NCBI RefSeq assembly: GCF_019097595.1
Contig: NC_080723.1
Coordinates: 8,345,011-8,409,010, forward strand
Reading direction: 5' to 3'
Source: Hemibagrus wyckioides
Lineage: Eukaryota > Chordata > Actinopteri > Siluriformes > Bagridae
DNA: 64,000 nucleotides
A model generated the notes under the pieces. It worked only from the letters and a program-made list of their open reading frames with translations, made no database searches and had not been told where the DNA came from. Shown piece after piece: positions 10,369 through 23,100 of the stretch; position 1 is the first letter of the stretch, and every line of letters starts with the position of its first letter. The position numbers and the translations under genes are program-made.

Positions 10369-13300
10369 GTCAGTATGGAGGAGAAGACAATGAACTATTT
10401 TATGAAATGTAGGAAATGTAGGAAATCAAGCATGTATGCACCCCCCCCTCTCTCTCTCTCTCGCTCTTTCTCTGTCTCTCTCTCTGGTTTTAGGACTCTT
10501 GGTATGTCTTTAGGGATGTTTCTCATTAATTCTCTCATCTGTGGATAAAAAATGTGCTAGGCCATTTCTCACTTTGACATTAATTACATATATAACAGAG
10601 AGTGCATGGTCTAAAAGTTGTCTCTGCGATCCTTAAGACACAGAATATCTTCACTCTACAAATGGAGCAGAGACAAAAATCCGTTTTCACTCTTACTTCC
10701 ACATTTTGGATCATCTCATTGTACATTCAGTGCCAGCCATGCACTCCTTTACTGTGTTGGCGTTCAGGATGTTCCCCTCCTGATCATGTGGCTCTTTACC
10801 AGCTTCCTAAAGGGAGCACAAGGCTGCTCAGATTTTTAGCTGCAGAATATCTTGTGTATATATGTTTTCGATATTTACTCAGCATTCATTTTATGGATTT
10901 ATTTTATAAATAAAGCCGGGATAGTGCATTTATTTCCTATTTACTTCCTACTGTGTATTGCTTGATGATTTGGTGCTGATCCTTCGTGAGTGATGAGTTG
11001 ATGGTGCATCAAATAATAATCTTTGCTGGATAAATTACTTTGCAGTGTTAAACATCATGAGTTAAAGAAGGATCTGAATCCCACATACAGGAGCGAATCC
11101 CATGTAGCTGATTCTATCTTTCTATACCCATACAACATGATTTAATACAGATTTTATTTAAATCTGCATTTAATATGGCATTTATTTGAATAATGACACC
11201 ATTTGATGTTGCTATTGATATTAATGCTAATCTCTGGTGTGTACGTATCTGTGCAGGAGCCCAGCGGGAATCACACTCCTCCACAGCTCTCTCCGTCTCT
11301 AAGTCAGGCTTATCCCAACGCCGGCTCGCTGGACGTACAGCACCTCATCATGCAGGCAGATGCCAGGCGCCGACGCAATGACAACTACTTTGAGGATGTT
11401 CCACGATCCAAACTGGAGAGGCAGATGGCACAAGTCAGTATGGTGAGTGTGTACATCCTTAGACGAGCGTTGCTGTGTGTAAGAGCGATTAATACAGCAA
11501 TGGAGTGTGTAATAAAACTGTATGTGAATGTGGTCTGGTGTCAGGCTCTGGATTATGGATTAAGACTATAGTTGCTATGATGGCTTTAGCCTGCAGTTTT
11601 GCTCTCATGTCTCCATCAGTGAACAACTTCAACAAAACAGACTTTATTTTAAAACTGGAATGAATCTCCTGGTTATACAGTTGCACTTTTTAACACAGTT
11701 AGAGAATGGAAATGATTGATAATCGCACATTTTGGTGTCACCCAGATGAGGATGAGATTCTCTTTTGAATCTGGTTCCTCTCAGGGTTTCTTCCTCATAT
11801 CGTCTCAGGGAGTTTTTCTTCACCACAGTTAGTGTGACCTGCTCATCAGTGATAGTTTTATCTATTTTCTTAATAAATGTAAATCTTGAGCTGATATATT
11901 TCTGAAATCTGCTAGGTAAATTGAAATGAAATGAAATAGCTGCTATATCTGTGATCTGACTTTTAACTACAAATCACAATTATCCTTTCTATATTAAGCC
12001 AAGAGTGTGTGTGTGTCTTTCTTTATTCTTGGAGAAAGCTTATCACTTCACTCACCTGTGTGTACGCCTTTCTGAATGCTTGTGTTTATTACGTCTTTAA
12101 TCATCATGGTGCTGATAGAGAGCTTATCAGTGGATGCACTCGCTCTGGTTTGCATCAAGTGTATGGAGTCTATCTGTGTGTGTGTGTGTGTGTTTCAGTG
12201 TGATTACTTAACGTGAATGCTTTAAAGCATGTCTCTTGAGGCCAGCACTGTGTGTACTCACACCAAGGATAACAATAGAAACAAGACATAGCTATATATC
12301 TAAGGGCTAGAAAAGAAAAGAAAAGTAGTGCTAGAACATTTCATCTGCTGCTTAAATTTAAATGGTGACCCTGCTGTACTCTTGCTCTAACAACTGTCAC
12401 CTGATTCTCTCTTACAGCAAGGGGAATGGTGCGAACCAATCACATTGCGACCTCCCAATGAGGCAACATCCTCCACTCCTGTACAGTACTGGCAGCACCA
12501 TCCTGAGAAGCTCATATTCCAGTCCTGTGACTATGAGGCATATGTAAGCATGTTCGAGTGTGGTGTGTGTATGTTTTAATCCATGTATTGCAGTGTATTT
12601 GTGATTTGTCTCTTTAAGTATCACATGCAATGGCAAATTGATTATTTTAGATTCTTTTAGTATGTGCACTGTAGAGCCTCTAGACTGAATCTCTGTAATG
12701 ATTGATTTCATTTTTTTAAAGGTCCAGGTACATGACTGAACAGTCGCTAATGTTTAATCTTCATTTACGGCTATAAAGGAGTCACAGCATTTAGCATTTG
12801 CAGCAAAGTGGTTACGTTTTCTTAACGCGGCAGTGTTTCATTTCATTTCACTTCTTTATCTAATTGTGTTTTCGTCATTAACTCTTGATGTAGGATGGAT
12901 TTGGGTTGTCTTTCCATCTGTGATCTGATACAAGGAAGCGTCAGTAGGATTTATACAGATGCAGCATCGTAACCGGAACATGAACTATTCGATTTTGTCT
13001 GTGATCTGAAAAGTAAATGTTGCAGCAAGGTCAAATATTTTTTCCTGTCTGAAGTATATTTTAAGGGTATTTGAGGTATATAAATGAGTTACATGGAGGA
13101 CTAGACTTGCTGGAGGCAGAGGCGTTGGTGTTATGTTCGACTTGGTTTTAGCAGACCATGTCATCACCTCACTAAACAGACCATAGTGGTTAATTAAGCT
13201 AATATAAACTCTTCTTAGTGAGCTGCCTTCAGATACAGAATTTCTGTAAATGTTCAGCACATTTATTGGTTCAGCTTTAAAAAGCCAGTCACTGAACTGC

Positions 13301-13905
13301 AGCCAGTTGTTTTTTAATAGGATGATTCCTTTGTGCATTTTTGAGTCGAACAGTAAATGAGTTGTGCTCATGTTTTAGCACGTTTGCATTCTCTTCTTCA
13401 AAAGAAAACATCCCTATGGTTTAATCAGCAGGTTCACCAAGCTTTCACCTGCCTACAGCTCACTTTAGGCCTAGGCGGAGTCACATATTTTACTGTAATA
13501 ATGTATGTCGTCTGTAATCTCCTCTACTATCCACCAAAGACATCTACAGGAAATATTTAAATGATTAATTAATGCCTTTATTTATAAGAGATATATATTT
13601 AATATTGCCCAACTGACCAAAAGGTGTTTTAAGCGTGACCAACTCTTACCTCCATGTGCGAATGCCACACCTAGTATGTACCTTCAGCTAAATGAATCAC
13701 AGTCTTTGTCATCTTCCTCTGCAAAGTTGAGACAGCTGCCTTTTGTGCAGTGATGCCGCCTCATAACACCTGCAGTTGTTTGTTTTCTCTGCAATTATGT
13801 CAATTTATTTGATGACAACCATCAAGCGTCTTTAATTATGTTTGAAGTCTAAATAGCATGCAAACGATTTTGGTATTAACTCCTTACTATGCATCCATAT
13901 GGCCC

Positions 13906-13936
<31 letters not shown>

Positions 13937-16479
13937 GTGTGTGTGTGTGTGTGCATACAGTACATTATGCATTTAATGTAATGCGTTTAATGATGTACAA
14001 ATAGAGTGGACTATTTCTGAGAAGTAAGAGTGTGAGAGAGACATGAGAGAGGAAGAAAGAGAGTGGTTCTGTGGTGAATAACAGTATTTCTCTGTTCAAT
14101 TAAAGTGGCGGCCTGTTTTTCAGCATCTCTCCATCCTGAAGTAATTTTAGCTAGAGGTTACATAAAGCTGCTCTGTTACCTAGCAACAGCCCTGCAAATC
14201 TGGTTGGTCTATTTGCCCACACAAGCAGCGATGCTGGAATTGTAGATCATGCCCATGTTAAACTCATGTAAATTTGACTGGCCTTGGGACAGGAGAATAC
14301 AGTTTCTGATATGACACAGAATCATAGTGGTTTAAATAAACGATGAAGGAAGTGAGACGGATGAAGAGTTCAAAAAATGATCAGACAGAAAAGATAAATA
14401 TTTCGAAACATTATCTCCTTTTCATTTGTCTTAATTAATGTTAGAATTGTGCCATTAACGAGTGCCTAAAGGACAGTAAAATCTGTGAGCCAATGAAGTG
14501 TGTGTGCGTGTGTGTGGGTCCAGACAGTAATTCATCTGGACAGCGTGTGTGACTGAGGGAAGCTACACCTCATGCTGGTAGCAGCCTACAGTGCCTCTGT
14601 AAACAGCATTTTAATCTAATCAGGGTTCATCTATCGATCTCAGTGGCACAAAGCCTGACAGCTGTGTTTCAGAGAGAGAGAGAGACAGGGAAAGAGAGAG
14701 AGAGAGAGACAGACAGATTATGTGTTGTTGAAAGATATATTTCTTTAAACAGTTGCGTTATTAAATCAGTTCCTCACAAAGCTTGCCCTTATCTCACACA
14801 CCTGAGCTAAATCAAGGGCTGGTCAGTCTCACCACACACTTTATACTCCCTAATCCCTGAATCCTCTCTGCTTTTATCCTGCATGCACATATCAGTAAAA
14901 TTTATTCAGACTCTCCTAAAATATTAAACGCAACAACTCTACAATTCTAACTATTAAAATGTTACTACTGAAACAACAATGGCAACTACTGTATTTTTTT
15001 TTTAAGAAATGATAAACAGGAAGCAGAAAAACCTCTGAACACTACCTGCAACTCTTCTGGAGGACAAATCCATTGTGTGTCAGTTCTTATTATTTTACAG
15101 AACTTTTGCTTAAGCTTGAATTCATTTCAAAGGATGTACAGTATGTTCAAGCAGGCACTAGAGTTTGCTTGGTGTTGTATGAATTTATGGCTGCAGGAGT
15201 AAACCTCAGCTTAGTCTCTACCAAACTGGATGTAGGACATTAAAACAAGGGCGTTGATAGACACTTCTTTTTCTTCTTGTTGTTTTTTTTTCAGTATCTG
15301 GGCTCCATGCTTGTAAAAGAGCTGAGAGGAACAGAGTCTACGCATGACGCCTGCGCAAAAATGAGGGTAAGGTTTGTGATCATATAGAAGGCACACAGCA
15401 AACAACAAAATAAACCTGGTCTGTGCTTATGAACAACATTCTGGCAGTGACTGACTCTCTACAGTGATTCTGATTTAGTGACTCTGACTTCATACAGTGA
15501 TTCTGATTTAGTGACTCTGACTCTATACTATGATTCTGATTTAGTGAATCTGACTTCATACAGTGATTCTGATTTAGTGACTCTGACTCTATACTATGAT
15601 TCTGATTTAGTGAATCTGACTTCATACAGTGATTCTGATTTAGTGACTCTGACTCTATACTGTGATTCTAATTTAGTGACTCTGACTCTATACTGTGATT
15701 CTGATTCAGTGACTCTGACTTCATACAGTGATTCTGATTCAGTGACTCTGAATCTATACTGTGATTCTAATTTAGTGACTCTGACTCTAATTTAGTGACT
15801 CTGACGCTATACTGTGATTCTAATTTAGTGACTCTGACGCTATACTGTGATTCTAATTTAGTGACTCTGACTCTATACTGTGATTCTGATTTAGTAACTC
15901 TGACTGTATACTGTGATTCTAATTTAGTGACTCTGACGCTATACTGTGATTCTGATTCAGTGACTCCGACTTCATACAGTGATTCAGATTCAGTGACTCT
16001 GACTCTATACTGTGATTCTAATTTAGTGACTCTGACTCTATACTGTGATTCTGATTCAGTGACTCTGACTTCATACAGTGATTCTGATTCAGTGACTCTG
16101 ATTCTATTCTGTGATTCTGATTCAGTGATTCTGACTCCATACAGTGACTCTTATGTCTGCTGTGAACCATGCTGGCCTTTAACCTTGAACAAATGGCTCT
16201 TTTTCTTACTTTCTCTCACAGTGTGTCATGTAGTGGGTTTTGTGTTGCAGGAACATCTCATTCACATTCAATATCTCTCTTTTTTCTCTCTCTCTCTCAT
16301 GCCCATCTGTCTAAATACATGCATGCATACCTTCATGTTTTATGAGCCTACAAATTCTTGCAGCATGATCTTTGCTCCCACTTATTCTCTCATTCTTTAT
16401 CTGTCTCTCTGTTTCTTTTGCACTGTCTCACTCTGTTTCTCTCTATTTGCTCTCTTGTCTGTCTTTTTCCTTCTCTTTT

Positions 16480-16520
<41 letters not shown>

Positions 16521-17443
16521 CTCTGTTTTGAAGCAGATTTTGACAGGTCCAGGACAGTGTAAACATGCTGAGGCAAAGATAAATGCTGACCGAGAAAAAG
16601 GAAAAGAAAAAGAAGAATAATAAAGCACCAAATATATAAACTGTCAGAAGGCTTACATGGTGTTAAAAGAGGGAGGGAAAATTCATTCTGACCTGTTTAA
16701 GAAATTAGAGTCATGTACTCAGGAGATTTGATTTTATAAAGCATTCACTTTGTAAAGATAATATATTCAGGGGAATGTCTTTGGGGTTTGGTACATATTC
16801 TCTTGAACGAATGCATGTGGATTGGGTTGGCTTATTTTGCAGTGGAAATTGGGCCACTTCTTTTTTTTGGGGACATTTCTTCTGGTTGCGTGTATGTACA
16901 AGATATATACTAGATAGATCATAGATACTGAAACCTGCAGGATTTATAATGTGTAGGAGTTTTGGTGTTATAATGTGCTAGATTCGGGGTTGTAGGGGTA
17001 CAAAATATATAGGGGTTATAATATGTTAGATTTTGAAATGTGGATATAGGGGTTGTATTTGTACTAGATATTGGGGGTGAATGGGGTATAGGGGTTGTAA
17101 TGTATTAGATTATAGGGTGTATGGGGTATAGGGGTTGTAATATATTAAATTATGGGGTGTATGGGTTATAGGGGTTTTAATAATGTTTTAATGTTTAAAT
17201 TTTGGGCTGTAGAAAAGTTTGGGGATTTTTGTCAGGGTCTATGATTTTCTCCTCTTGTCTCCTTGTCTTGCAAGAAGTCTGCGGAACAAATGAAGAAGGT
17301 CCCTACCATTGTTCTCTCAGTCTCTTACAAAGGAGTCAAGTTTATTGATGCAACAAATAAGGTGAACAGCAGCCTTTCAAGTACTCTTTCCTATTACATC
17401 CCTACAAATTCTAAAAACATATCAGACTCCATGTAGATTGTTA

Positions 17444-17484
<41 letters not shown>

Positions 17485-20047
17485 TCTCCTGTTCAGAACA
17501 TCATAGCTGAGCATGAGATTAGGAACATCTCTTGTGCAGCGCAGGATCCTGAGGATCTCTCCACATTTGCCTACATCACCAAAGACTTGAAGTCCAGTCA
17601 CCACTACTGCCATGTGTTTACAGCTTTCGATGTGGTTAGTAACACACATTCCTTTAATGACAACATAATGGGGACATGATAAAGGGAAAAAATAAGGGAC
17701 GTATCTTTTAAGCCCGGGAACTATCACCTCAGGTTTGTCTTGTTTTTCCCCATGAGTAAATTACAACATCATGGGTCATAACCTAATTTACACTGAAATT
17801 ACACTGATTTGGGGGTGTAGGCAGTATTGTGTATTAGATTTGGGGGGTGTAGGGGGTATATGGGTTATAATGTTTTAGATTTGGGGGGTGTATAGGGTGT
17901 AACGGTGTAGGAATTATAATGTATTAGATTATGGGGTGTATGTGGTTGTAATGTATTAGATTACAGGGTGTATGGGGTATAGGGTTTGTAATGCATTTAT
18001 AGTATGGGGTATATGGGGTTATAATGGTTATAATGTATTAGATTATAGAGTGTATGGGGTTGTAATGTATTAGATTATGGAGTGTATGGGGGTTGTAATG
18101 TATTAGATTATGGAGTGTATGGGGTATGGGGCGGCAATGTGTTAGATTATGGGGTGTATGGGGTACAGGGGTTGTAATGCGTTAGATTATGGGATGAATG
18201 GGGTGTATGGGGTATAGGGGTTGTAATGCGTTAGATTATGGGATGAATGGGGTGTATGGGTATAGGGGTTGTAATATGTTAGATTCTGGGCTGTATGGGG
18301 TATAGGGGTTGTATATATTTAGATATATATAGAGAGAGGTATATATTTAGAGCACTCAACAGACAGAGATACACAAACAGATCATTCTATTGCGTTACAC
18401 CCTACCTTGAGTGTAAACATGTGAAGTAATCATGGAGTTTGTGCAATTCTGTGGTAATACAGGTCTGCTCTGTGAAGCAATGCAAGACATGTTGATGCCT
18501 ACACATATTGATGTTCAGTGGATGATGGTCATAAATGCACAATATGCACCCTATAGAGAAGCGAGACTCGTATTACCTAGAGGATGCAAGTTAAGAATTT
18601 AGCAAATGAGCTAGCTATTGGTAAATAGCTAAACCGCTTTAATTGAGCTAGTCAAATAAATGTTTGTCACTTTGGTGAGAATTGAGAGTCTTCACTTCTA
18701 AGATCACTTTCAATACGAACCCAACCTCCCTTGTGTCACATGCCTCCTCCCCAAAAATGAGCTTTTCATTTGTTCATGAACAAGCTGTTTGTAACTTCTT
18801 GTAAGAGTTTAAGTAGAGCTTGTAAACAGGATACAGAATACAAACTGGGTGTAACGGACCACACAATTTGTACAAGTGTATGCCACCAAAACAAGTAAGC
18901 TCAGACTGTAATTGATATACTCTTCAAATGACTGATTTGGATTCCCTGAAAAGATTCACTATGGGGAGAGAGTTTGATTGTAGAATTAAAGAAACGCACT
19001 GGTGCACATGGCTTCCATGTAGCACCCTCAGCGAAATGGACATCTGGACAAAAGTAAAACGATGGGTCTGTAGTCATTGTACAGAACTTCAAGTTCAAAA
19101 ATCTAACAAAGTTTACTAACAAAACTGGTCCCTGCCTGTAAGTGCACCTACAGCGAGGCAGCGTTCTCTACATACTACCTGCTCTTTGGCCATTTGGCTG
19201 TTTGCCACTGACCTGTGGGTCTGCAACCTGTCTGAGAGATGGGGGCCAGATAAGCTCTCAACCCACTGGGAAGACAAGGTGAATGTTGTCAAGAAAAGGA
19301 GAAGTGCTGACAGCCCTGTGAATGAGGTCTGGCTTTCATAGGAACTTTTTGCTTACTTGTGACAGTTTACCTGTCGACAAACCTGAGAGGTTGGTTGCAC
19401 AGAAATGAGTCAAAGAGACTGAATTGGGGTCAAGATTCAAGAGACAAAAGGTCAGTGGGACAGCCCAGATGGCAACGAAGAGGAACTCGATATAGATTGC
19501 AAATTCCTAAATTATGGACAACACGTTATCTGTCAGGCAAGCCCAGAAGCTCTGCCTTTTACCCCAAGACTGACAGAAAGATGCCAGCCAGAAGAACCAG
19601 CTGTGTAAAGTGACTTGCAAAAGTGTATAGAAGGGGAGAAGTTGGAGTTCAGACAGAATGGTCAACTTCAGGATTCTAAAAGAGAAATGCTAGATGAGGA
19701 GGAGACAAGCTACAGCCCTACAGACATGCAAAGAGAAAAAAACAAAAACTCTAAGCTATGAGGCCATGGGTCAGCGATCAATTGTTCACAGAGAAATGCA
19801 ACAAGGGGCTGTGCAATTAAGTGACCACCAATTTTCAGAAGCTCATAGAATTTGAATTCCTTTTTACTTTATTAGTATGGAAAGTACAGTGCATGAACAA
19901 TATTAAAGCTCACACTAATTTACCTAATTTACACTGAAATTACACCGATTTCGGGGTGTAGGGGGTATATGGGTTATAATGTACTAGATTTGGGGGTGTA
20001 TGATGTGAATGATTTGTGGGTGAAATATTTGCAGCTGCTTTTGTATT

Positions 20048-20103
<56 letters not shown>

Positions 20104-23100
20104 TTTTTGTCCTCATAACTCATAATTAATGCTAAACCAAAACCTAACCCTAAATGTAATCTCAGTAAAACAAATGAAACCCTTTTTTAATTAAAAACTG
20201 ACTTTTAAAAAATCCTATAACCAAAATATGTTATGTAGATGCTCACACATAAATTCATAAAACTTCCTGTCTGATTTTTATGTTTTATGTGTTTCTGGGC
20301 AGAATCTAGCCTATGAGATCATCCTCACACTGGGCCAGGCTTTTGAGGTGGCCTATCAGCTGGCTCTACAGGCCAGGAAGGGTGGCCATGGCTCGTCAAC
20401 ACTGCCTGAGAGTTTCGACAGCAAACCGTCCAAACCCATCCCTAAACCACGCTCCAATATCCGCAAATCTGTAAGTGCTCACCACACACTCTTCACATTT
20501 ATCATGCTGTTCTGTGCCATTGCACTTCTCTACCTTTCCTCATGTATTAACCTGTGGCCTATGAGTGCTGTTTTCTGCCTGAATCTGAATGTCCACTTTT
20601 TTACATCTTCCTAAAGCCTTTCTTATGGTTTGCTGTTGACGTGTGTTTCACTGTCTGATGATCCTAAAGTCTAAAAATAGAAAACATTCTGTTCAGGCGT
20701 TTCACTGCCACTGTGGGCATGTCAACATGCTGGAAGTCCATGACTATGTAGTCACTTCCAGAATTATTGGCACCTTTTGTTATTGAAAAATGTCTTAATG
20801 CATAATTAACTTAATCTCTATAATTGCCAATTGGCCAATTTAAAAAATATATAATTTTTAAACAAAAATGATGTTTGGAAGATATAATGAAAAACACAAA
20901 GGCTTTTTTTTTTTTTTACAATGCTCACAAACTGTAGGCAGATTTTAGGTGATCTGCTTAATATATAGCATACAATATGAATGTACATATTTATAGCATG
21001 ACAACAGGAAATAGCAGGTTTTTATTTTATAGAAAAATAATCACAGTTCTCAGGAATTCTTCATGATAGCCTAAATGTTTTTGTTAATGTTTTATAGAAT
21101 CCTACCAGACACAGCAACAGCTGGATAATGATAATGTTTATCTGTAGATGTGGGGGACACAGATATTAGTCGCATAAACAAATTTTTGTGCGCTTTGTTA
21201 AAACTACTTTATTTCCATTGGTTGTTATGTCTTTTGTATGAGTTGCATGTAATATGTGTGTGTGTGTGCATAATGAATAAATAGGCAGTGAGTAGAGATA
21301 TTGTGATATCATTTTATTGCTAATCATTTTAAAAACATAATAATAATAATTATAATTATAATTATAATAATTATTGTTATATAAAAATATTATAAAATGT
21401 ATAAGAATATAAAAAATCACATCATACATTTACATAAAATGTAACACTGCTGTTTTGAGCTGTTTTGAACAGAGGTGCTGCCTGTACACATGGTATTTTT
21501 TGTGGCATGGCCTTCCCCCTGTGCTGACTTGAACATGATTGATGAGAGTTTGTTAGTGCTGTGTGTCTGAGTGCCTTTTTTCTCCTCCTGCCCCTGACAC
21601 ACTGCCCCACTAACACACACGTGCGCACACACACACACACACAAACACAGAAGTACATGCAAGACCATTTGAAAATAGATTTCTATTTTTAGCGTCACAA
21701 TCCATAACCCTGTGTTCTGTCTGGGTCAGGTTGACCTATTTTGTTAGGTTTTGTTCTATTGGAACTGAAATAATACATGATTTTTACAACTTGTAACAAT
21801 ATTAAAGACTTCTATTTGCAAAACTGATGATAATGAAGCGTTCTGTCCGTGATCCCCTGTGGTCTTTTCTGCCAGCTGCCATCAGACTCATCAGACACTG
21901 TTCTTCCCAAAGTGGTGTAGTTCCAGCCGCTAGGAATAAACACATAATAAGACAGAATTCAGTTCATTTTCTTCATTTGTTCAAGTACAAATACAGTAAA
22001 TATACATAACAACAGTAGCAGCTGGTGTTTTTTGGCATTGGCACTAAGACTGAACCCCTCAGTGCCTGGGTTTGTTTCCTTGCCCAGAGGAGGGATCCTG
22101 TCGATGGATGACCAGAGACAGACTACACAGCATAGCAAAATATTGAATAATTATGATGAATAATATATAGACGCTTTGCCAAATATTTAATTGTGTTTCA
22201 ATGAGATTTTATACAAAGCCAGGGTTCACATGTAGTCCTAAAGCAATCTTCTGTGATGCATACTCTACATGTGTACATAGGATCTGTTATTTAAAAAAAT
22301 AAAGCTACTGAAAACACACGTGAAACGGTATTAGCTATTTTTATTGGGTATTTAGCTATTTTTATTAGGAATTTAGCTATTTGTTTGCCTTGTTAATCAT
22401 TTGATGCTTACTGTTATTTCTGACTTTTAATTGTCAGATCATCTGATGCAGTACATCAGTGGAATTAGACTGCAGCTGAAGAACAATTAACTTTCCTTTT
22501 TATTGTTCGCTAGTACAACAGAAAGTGAGCAGTATGTTGCTACAGTCTTATCTGAATCCCCATAGTTGATCATTGAACATGTTACTTGGTCTCACTGACT
22601 TTTATTTGTCCTTGTTGGCTTAGTCCAGGGCTGGAATAAGCCATTTAGTGACATACTAATTTAAAAATTAAAGATTTACCTTTTTTGTACATGCTATATA
22701 AATCAAAATCATGAATCCAAGAATGTGTGCTTATATGAAAATATGATGCGATGCAGCATGATGTGAAGCGGCATGTAAGCTATGATGTCAGCTTCACGTC
22801 AGCTATGATGCGTTTTAATTTTTTTTTCTGTATCTATTTATTATTAGCATTAGATTGTGTGGAGCGTCTGCCGTCCATTTCCCTACATATGAGCTGTTAC
22901 TATGGAAACAGGAACGTTGTAGAACCTTGTAGTCTTCTTGTAGTTATACAGATTCAAGAATTTAGCCATGCTTTAAGTAAACTGTGTATAGCATAACTAC
23001 AGTAATTCTGCAACAGGAAGACAAAATAAATAGACGCCAAACCAAATCTAAAGGCTAAACACTAAATTGACACAGCTGTATTGAGTGTTTGTTAGCTGAG

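Larger units (their letters stand above)
12544..15294 (+). other. ANKS1B: ANKS1B intron
   Basis: 2.75 kb, AT-rich, no exon recognised. It contains a GT microsatellite at 13906-13953 and GA tracts at 14670-14710. A 128-residue open frame on the - strand near 13000-13370 lacks any family resemblance and is taken as chance. Confidence 0.8.
15367..17274 (+). other. ANKS1B: ANKS1B intron rich in tandem repeats
   Basis: 1.9 kb. It holds the 33-bp minisatellite (15445-16150), CT-rich DNA with a CT microsatellite at 16481-16517, and a G-rich minisatellite (16960-17195). I looked for the four-residue mammalian microexon (Ala-Asn-Cys-Gln) and did not see it. Confidence 0.85.
17635..20302 (+). other. 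ANKS1B: ANKS1B intron
   Basis: 2.67 kb. It contains G-rich array B (17800-18325), a Ty3/gypsy integrase remnant (18930-19620), a displaced copy of the array start (19918-20012) and a TTTC microsatellite (20046-20103). 18360-18920 and 19620-19915 show nothing recognisable. Confidence 0.85.

Noticed and set aside
12985..13371. 128-residue - strand frame
   Set aside because: No recognisable domain, AT-rich intron composition, no splice context; length is plausible by chance.
15478..16562. A 255-residue + strand frame with an 11-residue Asp-Ser-Asp period
   Set aside because: It is the 33-bp minisatellite read through into CT-rich intron, inside a confidently spliced ANKS1B intron.
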